Below, in pieces: positions 8,427-15,959 of a stretch of 64,000 nt of DNA (positions are counted from its first letter, which is position 1; each line of letters opens with the position of its first letter). The stretch is from Bacteroidales bacterium UBA5326. Lineage in GTDB: Bacteria > Bacteroidota > Bacteroidia > Bacteroidales > UBA932. The position numbers and the translations under genes are program-made. The stretch lies in contig DHQY01000007.1 in assembly GCA_002408205.1 (NCBI GenBank), positions 220,924-284,923 of the forward strand. The letters run 5' to 3'. Below the pieces are notes generated by a model, which saw only the letters and a program-made list of their open reading frames with translations, searched no databases and was not told the DNA's origin.

Positions 8427-9913
8427 TGAAAAAAATTATTCAAATAGTGGCCATTGGCTGCCTGAGCGTAAGCATGGCATGTTGCATAAAAGTAAAGGAT
8501 CCACAGATCACAGGAGAATTACCGCCCGTCTTCCCCGATTACTGCGGCGTTACGGTGCCGGTAAACATAGCCCCCCTGAATTTTGGTTTTGCAGATTTTG
8601 AGGGCAACATGTACGTAAGCATTCAGAGCAACAAAGGCGGGACACTTACGGCAACAGGCAGAAAATCGGTCCGTTTTAATCCGGAACGGTGGAAAAACCT
8701 GCTGAAAGAGAACAGCGGAGACAGTCTGCTGGTGACCGTCTCGGCCCGGGCAAAGAATGAGCAATGGGTACAATATAAACCGTTTACGATTTATGTAAGC
8801 AGTATACCGGTGAATGAATACCTGGCCTACCGTCTTATCGCTCCCGGCTACGAAGTATACAGCAAAATGGGAATCTATCAGAGAGACCTCACATCTTTCC
8901 GGGAAGAAGCCATTCTGGAAAACACGCTCATTCCTTCCAACTGTATGAATTGTCACTCGTTCAGCCGAAACGATCCGGGAAAAATGAGTCTTCATATACG
9001 TGGTCCTTTAGGGGGCACCATTATGAAAGACGGAGATTCCGTTCAAATTTTTAATACCAAGACGGACAGCACTTTAGGAAACTGTGTATATCCTTACTGG
9101 CATCCCGGCGGCAGGTACATTACCTATTCCGTAAACACCACCCTGCAGATTTTTCACGCCATACAGAACGAACGGGTCGAAGTCGTTGATCTGGCTTCCG
9201 ACATTGTTGTTCTGGACACCCGGACAAACAGGCTATTATCCTGTGACTTACTAAAGACCAACGACTTTGAAACTTTTCCGTCTTTTTCTCCCGACGGAAA
9301 GACGCTTTATTTCAGTTCCTCGGCATTCAAATCCATCCCTCAGGAATACAAAGAGGTCAGGTATAATCTTTGTGCCATTGCCTTCGATCCCGATTCCGGT
9401 ACTTTCGGAGATAAAGTAGATACGCTGGTTAACGCGGCGGCCATTGGGAAAAGCATCTCCTACGGACGTCCGTCCCCCGACGGAAAGTATATTATGTTCA
9501 CTTTATCTGATTACGGGAATTTTTCCATCTGGCATAAAGAAGCCAATCTGTGGCTGCTTAACCTGGAAGACGGTTCCCTCAAGGAACTTACTGATGTCAA
9601 CAGTCCGGACGTTGAAAGTTACCACAGCTGGTCTTCGGAAGGTTTCTGGTTCGTATTCAGCAGCAGAAGGCTGGATGGGCTCTATACCCGGTTGTTCCTG
9701 GCCGGTATCAGCCGGGACGGAACCGTTTCCAAACCTTTTCTGTTGCCGCAGAAAGATCCTTTTGCATGCTACGATGCCTCTTTCTTCTCATACAATGTCC
9801 CGGAATTCCTGACCGGCCCGGTAAAATGGGATGTAAGAAAAATGTACCGTGCCCTGAACAAGCCGGAACGAAAGACCCTCGAATATATTGGAGATCAAAA
9901 TCTTATTCAATGA
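8426..9913 (+). CDS. CxxCH-containing beta-propeller (TolB/PD40-like) lipoprotein, copy 2
   Basis: I start this 495-residue protein at ATG 8426, where a lipoprotein signal begins (lipobox Cys at 19 or 20, SMACC). An in-frame TTG at 8402 would only add residues inside the previous gene. The order matches copy 1: a beta-rich domain opening with PPVFPDYCGVTVPVNIAPLNF, a CMNCH motif at 173-177, then PD40 propeller repeats (FSPDGKTLYF, SPDGKYIMFT, HSWSSEGFWFVFSSRR). Conservation of the single CxxCH in both copies argues that it is functional. Substrate and partner are unknown. Confidence 0.75.
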   Translation: MKKIIQIVAIGCLSVSMACCIKVKDPQITGELPPVFPDYCGVTVPVNIAPLNFGFADFEGNMYVSIQSNKGGTLTATGRKSVRFNPERWKNLLKENSGDSLLVTVSARAKNEQWVQYKPFTIYVSSIPVNEYLAYRLIAPGYEVYSKMGIYQRDLTSFREEAILENTLIPSNCMNCHSFSRNDPGKMSLHIRGPLGGTIMKDGDSVQIFNTKTDSTLGNCVYPYWHPGGRYITYSVNTTLQIFHAIQNERVEVVDLASDIVVLDTRTNRLLSCDLLKTNDFETFPSFSPDGKTLYFSSSAFKSIPQEYKEVRYNLCAIAFDPDSGTFGDKVDTLVNAAAIGKSISYGRPSPDGKYIMFTLSDYGNFSIWHKEANLWLLNLEDGSLKELTDVNSPDVESYHSWSSEGFWFVFSSRRLDGLYTRLFLAGISRDGTVSKPFLLPQKDPFACYDASFFSYNVPEFLTGPVKWDVRKMYRALNKPERKTLEYIGDQNLIQ

Positions 9914-11628
9914 AAAGAATTCTATTCCTATTTTTCTTGTTATTCGTAACAAACACTATGAGTGCTCAACATTATAAAAGCTTCAAAGTCTCTGTGTATA
10001 CACGTGCCTATGAAGTGGAGAAAATGAAAGACCTTCACTGGCTGGACTCTACCTGGAATACCATTACTTCCCAGGTAGAAGTAGACAAGATATACCTTGA
10101 AACACACCGCGATCTGCTTATTGTTCCTGAATCCACATTACGTCGGGCCATTGAATATTTCCGGACACGCGGCGTAGAGGTAGGCGGAGGTATCACATAT
10201 ACCGTAAACGAATCGAATCTTTTTGAGACTTTTTGTTACAGCAATCCGGAGCATCGGAAAAAAGTACAGGAAATAGCCGAATACACCGCCCGTTTCTTTG
10301 ACGATTTTATTTTGGATGATTTCTTTTTTACCAGCTGTAAATGTGATCTTTGTATTGCCGCAAAAGGCAATATGAGCTGGACCGGCTACCGTCTCAAACT
10401 CATGACCGAAGCCGGCGAAAACCTGGTTATAAAACCGGCTAAAAAAGTAAATCCAAATGTTCGTGTAATCATCAAATACCCTAACTGGTACGATCATTTC
10501 CAGGGTCTGGGATTCGATCTGGAACACGGACCCCATTTATTTGACGGGGTCTGGACGGGGACCGAGACCCGTGATCCTTCATCCAATCAGCATCTTCAGA
10601 ATTACCTGGGATACAACATAGTAAGATACCTCGACAACCTCAGGCCGGGGTATAATTTCGGCGGCTGGGTAGACGGAGGAGGCTCGCACATGGGTATGTA
10701 CCGGTATGCCGAGCAGCTATGGCTGACCTTTTTTGCCAAAGCACCCGAAATTAACCTCTTCGATTACCGCCAGTTACTGGGGAGCGCTCCTCTGGCCAAA
10801 ACAGCCGGTGAAACGTTCCGCGCAATCGATCCGTTCGTATGGCGGTTAGGAAAGCCTGTTGGGATTGCTTCCTATAAACCCTTCCATTCCACCGGGGAGG
10901 ATTTCCTTCAGAATTATCTGGGCATGCTGGGTCTTCCCATGGATATGCTCCCCTGCTTCCCTACAGACCGCAAAGTGGTTTTGCTTACCGAACAGGCCAA
11001 ATCCGATCCCGATCTGGGCGCGAAGATCTCGGCACAACTGCAACGCGGAGGCGACGTGTTCATTACCACCGGGCTGCTAAAAGCTGTTCCTGAAGTTATT
11101 GCCGATATTGCCGAGGTACGTTGCACCCACCTGAAGGCACTGGTCAATGATTTTGGATGGAACGGAAAAGCCTCAAAGGATCTGCTCATTCCCCAGGTTT
11201 ACTACCTGACCAACGATGCCTGGGAAATTGTATCGGCCGGTAATCCGTTAACAAAAGGGGTAACCGGTTATCCCATTGTGCTTATGTGCCCCTATTCTAA
11301 AGGCAGAATGTTTGTTCTTACCATTCCCGATAACTTTGGAGATCTTTATGAGTATCCGGCACAGGCGCTGAACGTTATTCGTTCTCTAATGGGAAAAGAC
11401 CTGGCTGTACGTCTGGAGGGACCCTCCGGGATAGGGCTGTTTGTCTACGATAACGACACATTCATTCTTTCTTCCTTCCTCGACCAACCCCAAGAAATTA
11501 AAATACATACACCGGAAGGAAAAAATCGGCTTACAAGCCTTACAGACGAAGCCGAACTGACCGGAGACAACAATGTATTTACCCTGACCATAGAACCCCA
11601 CACCTATAAAGCATTTTTATATCGTTGA
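9910..11628 (+). CDS. Secreted TIM-barrel glycosidase-like protein, family unassigned
   Basis: The 572-residue product starts at ATG 9910, overlapping the previous stop, and has an N-terminal signal peptide (hydrophobic stretch ending TMSAQ). Residues ~25-340 read like a glycoside-hydrolase-type barrel, with an acidic strand end FDDFILDDFFF and a following Cys cluster (SCKCDLC). Residues ~350-460 resemble the glutamine-amidotransferase-like middle domain of some beta-galactosidase-type enzymes. A small beta domain ends the protein. I cannot assign a GH family or catalytic pair. It closes the forward unit that begins at 3034. Confidence 0.55.
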   Translation: MKRILFLFFLLFVTNTMSAQHYKSFKVSVYTRAYEVEKMKDLHWLDSTWNTITSQVEVDKIYLETHRDLLIVPESTLRRAIEYFRTRGVEVGGGITYTVNESNLFETFCYSNPEHRKKVQEIAEYTARFFDDFILDDFFFTSCKCDLCIAAKGNMSWTGYRLKLMTEAGENLVIKPAKKVNPNVRVIIKYPNWYDHFQGLGFDLEHGPHLFDGVWTGTETRDPSSNQHLQNYLGYNIVRYLDNLRPGYNFGGWVDGGGSHMGMYRYAEQLWLTFFAKAPEINLFDYRQLLGSAPLAKTAGETFRAIDPFVWRLGKPVGIASYKPFHSTGEDFLQNYLGMLGLPMDMLPCFPTDRKVVLLTEQAKSDPDLGAKISAQLQRGGDVFITTGLLKAVPEVIADIAEVRCTHLKALVNDFGWNGKASKDLLIPQVYYLTNDAWEIVSAGNPLTKGVTGYPIVLMCPYSKGRMFVLTIPDNFGDLYEYPAQALNVIRSLMGKDLAVRLEGPSGIGLFVYDNDTFILSSFLDQPQEIKIHTPEGKNRLTSLTDEAELTGDNNVFTLTIEPHTYKAFLYR

Positions 11629-12498
11629 TTTGTTCTTCCGGTAGTGAGCCCTGAAGGTTTTAGGAGGAATTCCTTTTTTCTTTTTGAATATCCGGTTAAA
11701 ATTGGACAGGTTGTTAAATCCGCATTCAAAGCAAATCTCAGATACCGACCGGGTGGAATCGACCAATAGCCTGGAGGCATAACCCAGGCGGATGTCTATG
11801 ATATAATCAGACAATGTCTTGCCCGTACGTAACTTGAAAAAGCGGCTGAACGCCACGGGAGACATACCTACCATATCTGCCAGTAATTTGAGAGACAGAT
11901 CTTTGGTGTAATTTTCGTTAATATATTCCTTAACTTTCCTTACGCGACGGCTTTCTGTATTTCTTTCTGCATGCGCAAATGAACTGCTGGCAAGACTTCT
12001 GGCACCTTCCGATACGGAAAGCATGTGAAGCAGATCCAGCAACCTGAGAAACTGCTTAAAGCCTTTTTCTTCCGAGGCAATGGTATCTATCTGACTGTAA
12101 ACCCTCATGATGGTGTCCAGTGGAAAACTGAGCCCGTGTTCCGCCAGCAGGAACATTTTTCGAATAGAATTAAACTGGTTCTTATCCAGCAGACATGCAG
12201 GGAGCAAGTCCGGAGAGAATTGAATGGTGATCTCCCGTATCATTTTTGATTTGCAGTTTCCCTGTTCCCAGACATGTTCCAAACGTTCACATCCAATAAG
12301 GATAAGATCATATTCGCCGGTATATTCAATAGAATCCCCAACGGTCCTCTTAAGGCCCTCCCCGTGTTCAATAAAATTCAGTTCGAATTCGCGATGCTGA
12401 TGAAGTGGAAAGGTAAATTCCGTTTTGTAGCGTTCCACCACATGAAAGCAATCCTTATCCGATAAAGGGGGAATCTCGTTAAGAATATGATCATTCAT
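11617..12498 (-). CDS. AraC family transcriptional regulator
   Basis: A 293-residue regulator with an N-terminal cupin-like sensor region (HQHREFELNFIEHGEG) and two C-terminal helix-turn-helix motifs (~190-290: LADMVGMSPVAFSRFFKLRTG and VSEICFECGFNNLSNFNRIFKK). Such proteins usually sense a sugar and activate nearby catabolic genes. It is the last gene of the minus-strand group with the fucosidase and has its own -7 element directly upstream. Its 3' end overlaps the convergent gene at 9910-11628 by 12 bp. Confidence 0.92.
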   Translation of the reverse strand: MNDHILNEIPPLSDKDCFHVVERYKTEFTFPLHQHREFELNFIEHGEGLKRTVGDSIEYTGEYDLILIGCERLEHVWEQGNCKSKMIREITIQFSPDLLPACLLDKNQFNSIRKMFLLAEHGLSFPLDTIMRVYSQIDTIASEEKGFKQFLRLLDLLHMLSVSEGARSLASSSFAHAERNTESRRVRKVKEYINENYTKDLSLKLLADMVGMSPVAFSRFFKLRTGKTLSDYIIDIRLGYASRLLVDSTRSVSEICFECGFNNLSNFNRIFKKKKGIPPKTFRAHYRKNKSTI

Positions 12499-12502
12499 AT
12501 TG

Positions 12503-12510
12503 CAAAGCTA
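12503..12510 (-). promoter_or_regulatory. -7 element of the AraC-type regulator gene (TAGCTTTG)
   Basis: A minus-strand TAnnTTTG match ends only 4 nt before the ATG at 12498. A TTTG (12528-12531 on the minus strand) lies 17 nt further upstream, inside the 3' end of the ZIP gene. The predicted start of transcription falls on or beside the start codon, so the mRNA would be leaderless. Confidence 0.55.
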
Positions 12511-12518
12511 TAAAAAAA

Positions 12519-13292
12519 TCAGGTAAGCAAAAGACTTACGGCCATTATGAGCATTCCGGCAATAAAACCGGAAATGGACAGGTGATGCTGGCCAAAACGT
12601 TCTGCTCCGGGTAAAAGTTCATCTATAGATATAAATACCATGATCCCCGATACAGCAGCCAGTACCACCCCGTTAATAACCGGACTCCAGAAAGGGAGCA
12701 GGATAACTATGGCTACTAAGGCCCCCACAGGCTCCGCCAGCCCGGAAAGGAACGAATACCAAAAAGCTTTTTTCTTGCTTCCGGTCGCCTGGTAAATGGG
12801 CACCGAAACGGCAATCCCTTCGGGGATATTATGTATGGCAATGGCCAGCGCTATGGGAATGGCCACATCCAGGCTGTTCAGGCCGGCAGTAAATGCGGCA
12901 ATGCCTTCGGGAAAATTGTGTATGGCAATACTCAGGGCCACCATCACACCCATGCGTTTTAGTTTAGATTTTTTTTCCATGTCTTCGGTCAGGTGCATTT
13001 CATGCGGGTTTTCTTCTTCGGGGATAAGGAAGTCTATCACGGCAATAAATGCAATTCCTCCGAAAAAAGCCAGGAGCAATGCCGGTTCATTTAGTAATTC
13101 TCTTGCCTGAGGCATCAGTTCCATAAAAGAAATATACACCATTACCCCGGCCGAAAAACCAAGGGAGAAAGAAAGAAAACGGGTATTTGTACGTTTGGCA
13201 AAAAACGCCACAAGCGAACCAATACCGGTGGAAAGCCCCGCAAAAAGCGTGAGAGCGAAAGCCAATAGCAGTTGGTTAGATTCAATATTCAT
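12519..13292 (-). CDS. zupT: ZIP family divalent metal transporter
   Basis: The 257-residue protein has about eight membrane helices and the ZIP signatures HNFPEGIA and HNIPEGIAV, whose His and Glu residues form the binuclear metal site in the membrane. Members import zinc, iron or related divalent metals into the cytoplasm. A His-rich or acidic loop (PEEENPHEMHLTED) lies in the usual variable region. It follows the AI-2E-type permease gene after 4 bp and precedes the AraC gene by 20 bp. Confidence 0.92.
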   Translation of the reverse strand: MNIESNQLLLAFALTLFAGLSTGIGSLVAFFAKRTNTRFLSFSLGFSAGVMVYISFMELMPQARELLNEPALLLAFFGGIAFIAVIDFLIPEEENPHEMHLTEDMEKKSKLKRMGVMVALSIAIHNFPEGIAAFTAGLNSLDVAIPIALAIAIHNIPEGIAVSVPIYQATGSKKKAFWYSFLSGLAEPVGALVAIVILLPFWSPVINGVVLAAVSGIMVFISIDELLPGAERFGQHHLSISGFIAGMLIMAVSLLLT

Positions 13293-13296
13293 AGCA

Positions 13297-14403
13297 TCAG
13301 TTAATACCTGTTAAACGTTTGACAATTTTAAACCGGGATAAGAACTCGCTGGCAAAAACCCGTATTACGGTATAGGCGGGAATAGCTACAAGCATACCAA
13401 AAGGTCCGCCCAGATAACCCGATATGAGAATGACCAGAAATATTTCCAGCGGATGGGCTTTTACACTGTTCGAATATATGTAAGGCTGAATAAGATACGT
13501 ATCGAGCATATTTGAACCCACATAAACGGCTACCATAGAAATAATAAAAAGCAGCACGCTGGAATAGCCCGAAGGCCCGAAGGCAGTGGCCAATGCCATA
13601 ATCACACCAAACGAACCTCCCAGTAACGGCCCCACATACGGGATAATGTTCATGATTCCGAATACGAAGCCCAGCACAACCGCCAGATGAAAATTGATTC
13701 TTGAAATAAAGAACAGCCCTATAGTAATAAGAACAGTCATTATGAACAATTCTATGACTAACCCCACAAAATATCTGAAAAGCAATTCTTTGGCAGACCG
13801 CATGGCATGAGAAAGTTTCTCTTCGTATTTTTCAGGGACCAGTGCACCAATCATATTACCGAACATGTTCTGTTCTTTCAGAAAAAAGAACGTGATAAAG
13901 ATCACAGAAAACACCGCTATGGCCAGGTTGCCAAGAAAAGAAGCCACAGAGCCAAAAAGACCGGTAATAACAGCAGGATTCATTACTTTCTCTACTTCCT
14001 GCCAAATAAAGGTTTCAATGGAGAAAGCAGGATCGAGATCAGGGAAAAAATCATGCAGCCGGTTATTAAATTCAAGAAGCGGACCGGAGATCCGTACACT
14101 CACGTCTTTCAGATCCAGAGAAGTGACTGTAGTCACCAATTCTCCGGCCAAAGGAGCCACAAACCAGAATATCCCCGTGACAACGGCCATCATAAAGAGC
14201 AATACGATAAAAGCAGCCAGCCCTTTGGGAATATAGAATTTTTTTATATTTAAACGCGTCAGGCGGTTAACAAGCGGCCTTCCGATAAGGGAAAGAACTG
14301 CTGCTACCAGGATATAGATTATTATATTCCTGAAATACCAGACAAGGAAAGCAATAATGGCAGCTACTGCTAACCCGATGATATATTTTGCCAGTTTATT
14401 CAT
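13297..14403 (-). CDS. AI-2E family transporter (PerM/UPF0118-like permease)
   Basis: This 368-residue membrane protein has paired N-terminal helices, a central soluble region (~60-150) and a C-terminal bundle of five or so helices, including FGIMNIIPYVGPLLGG, the best-conserved motif of the family. Members include exporters of AI-2 and sodium/proton antiporters, so the substrate cannot be inferred. It begins 5 bp after the fucosidase stop and ends 4 bp before the ZIP transporter gene. Confidence 0.9.
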   Translation of the reverse strand: MNKLAKYIIGLAVAAIIAFLVWYFRNIIIYILVAAVLSLIGRPLVNRLTRLNIKKFYIPKGLAAFIVLLFMMAVVTGIFWFVAPLAGELVTTVTSLDLKDVSVRISGPLLEFNNRLHDFFPDLDPAFSIETFIWQEVEKVMNPAVITGLFGSVASFLGNLAIAVFSVIFITFFFLKEQNMFGNMIGALVPEKYEEKLSHAMRSAKELLFRYFVGLVIELFIMTVLITIGLFFISRINFHLAVVLGFVFGIMNIIPYVGPLLGGSFGVIMALATAFGPSGYSSVLLFIISMVAVYVGSNMLDTYLIQPYIYSNSVKAHPLEIFLVILISGYLGGPFGMLVAIPAYTVIRVFASEFLSRFKIVKRLTGIN

Positions 14404-14408
14404 ATGTT

Positions 14409-15827
14409 TTAATATATTTCAATTGTGTTAATCACCGGACAGACCGGCCGGGCATTCAAATGTATTCTGATACTGTCGGTAAGGATGGCGGGAAAACGGA
14501 GTATCCGTTTATAACCTACGGTGGTGGCTTCTGCCGTCCGTACCCATGCTCCGACGCGGGTATCGTAGCATTCCACCGTTACACCGTTTATTCGCTGTCC
14601 CAGTGGGATATACTCCTGAATAAGAAGCATCTCTACCTGTTCAGGATGTTTAAGTATTACTATAACACATGCACTGGATACAGAATCGTCCGTTGTCCAG
14701 TAGGTATCGTATTTACCGTCCAGCATTTGTTTGGGTGCAAACATCCGTAGAGGGTTCCTGACGGCCGAGGCATAGATCCGGGCTCCCCGGGCCAGGTTGC
14801 GGGAAAAAGCTTTTTCCCGTGCGTGGCGGAACTCCATAAGTCTTAATGAATCGGGCCTGTGAATGCGTCCCTGCCGGTCGGGTGGTACGTTAAGTAACAG
14901 ACTGGCATTCCGGCCTACAGAAGTATAATATATATCCATTAACGATTCCACCGTTTTTTGCTCTCTGTCGGTATCGGGGCTGTAAAACCATCCCGGTCTG
15001 ATGGACACATCGGCTTCGCCCGGTATCCAGTATTTTCCGCCGGCCTGACCTGTATTTAATATCTCTGTTGCAGGTGCACCTTTTCCGGGCGTGAACCCGT
15101 CTGTAGTTAACCGTGACCAGTTTGTTTCTCCTGCCACACCCTGCTCGTTGCCAATCCATCGGCATCCGGGTCCCACATCACTGAAGAGGATTGCATTGGG
15201 TTGATGCGAATATACGGTCCGGATAAAGAGTTCCCAATCATAGGCAAATTCCATCTCTTCCCCGCAAGCCCCGTCGAACCATTGTTCAAACACCGGTCCG
15301 TAAGCAGTATGCACCTCGGTAAGCGCCTGAGCAAAAATTTTATTGTACTCAGGCGTCCCGTAAGCCGGATGATTACGGTCCCAGGGAGAAAGATAGACAC
15401 CAAACTTGAGCCCGTATTCCCTGCATGCCTGCGAAAGTTCTTTAAGCACATCTCCCTTCCCGCCCCTCCAGGAACTCTCCTTTACCGTATGAGTGCTTGT
15501 GAGGCTCGGCCACAGACAAAAACCGTCGTGATGTTTGGCTGTGATGATGATACCTTTCATTCCGGCTGCTTTGGCGGTGGAAGCCCACTGGCGGCAATCA
15601 AGGGACGAGGGATTAAAACTGTCCGGATTCTCGCTGCCGTCGCCCCATTCTACTCCGGTAAAGGTGTTGGGCCCGAAATGAACAAACATATAATATTCCA
15701 TCTTCTGCCACTCCAGTTGTTGCCGGGACGGCACAGGACCATATGGTTCCGGTATGGCAACCTGTCCGCAGGCAGCACAAAATAGTGTGACAGAAAAGCA
15801 TAAAACGGACAAAATCCTTATCATCAT
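14409..15827 (-). CDS. GH29 alpha-L-fucosidase lipoprotein with C-terminal discoidin-like domain
   Basis: The 472-residue protein has a signal peptide with a possible lipobox (FCAAC, Cys20). The GH29 barrel spans ~30-340, with GMKGIIITAKHHDGFCLWPS and the nucleophile strand EQWFDGACGE, whose WFD Asp is the expected catalytic base-nucleophile. Residues ~345-472 resemble an F5/8 type C (CBM32-like) binding domain. The sequence resembles the subfamily acting on branched fucosides; that is inference. An in-frame TTG at 15830 precedes the ATGs at 15827 and 15824. It leads a minus-strand operon with permease, ZIP and AraC genes. Confidence 0.9.
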   Translation of the reverse strand: MMIRILSVLCFSVTLFCAACGQVAIPEPYGPVPSRQQLEWQKMEYYMFVHFGPNTFTGVEWGDGSENPDSFNPSSLDCRQWASTAKAAGMKGIIITAKHHDGFCLWPSLTSTHTVKESSWRGGKGDVLKELSQACREYGLKFGVYLSPWDRNHPAYGTPEYNKIFAQALTEVHTAYGPVFEQWFDGACGEEMEFAYDWELFIRTVYSHQPNAILFSDVGPGCRWIGNEQGVAGETNWSRLTTDGFTPGKGAPATEILNTGQAGGKYWIPGEADVSIRPGWFYSPDTDREQKTVESLMDIYYTSVGRNASLLLNVPPDRQGRIHRPDSLRLMEFRHAREKAFSRNLARGARIYASAVRNPLRMFAPKQMLDGKYDTYWTTDDSVSSACVIVILKHPEQVEMLLIQEYIPLGQRINGVTVECYDTRVGAWVRTAEATTVGYKRILRFPAILTDSIRIHLNARPVCPVINTIEIY

Positions 15828-15848
15828 CAATACCGGTTTGTTCTCTTA

Positions 15849-15856
15849 CAAATTTA
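15849..15856 (-). promoter_or_regulatory. -7 element of the fucosidase operon (TAAATTTG)
   Basis: A full TAnnTTTG match on the minus strand lies 22 nt before the fucosidase ATG. No good TTTG box is present at the expected upstream distance. Confidence 0.45.
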
Positions 15857-15915
15857 CATCATTATTTGGTAAGAGATTTTTTTGTTATTAATTTTTATTT
15901 TCCAAAGGAAATATT

Positions 15916-15923
15916 TATATTTG
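15916..15923 (+). promoter_or_regulatory. -7 element of the sulfur-reductase gene (TATATTTG)
   Basis: A full TAnnTTTG match lies 36 nt before the ATG at 15960, in the AT-rich divergent intergenic region. The upstream box is only T-rich, not a clear TTTG. Confidence 0.5.
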
Positions 15924-15959
15924 TAAATAATTTTTAATGGACATTAAATAAACGGCATT

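Noticed and set aside
15849..15923. A shared palindromic operator between the fucosidase and sulfur-reductase genes
   Set aside because: Both -7 elements are clear but the AT-rich stretch between them shows no inverted repeat beyond low complexity.
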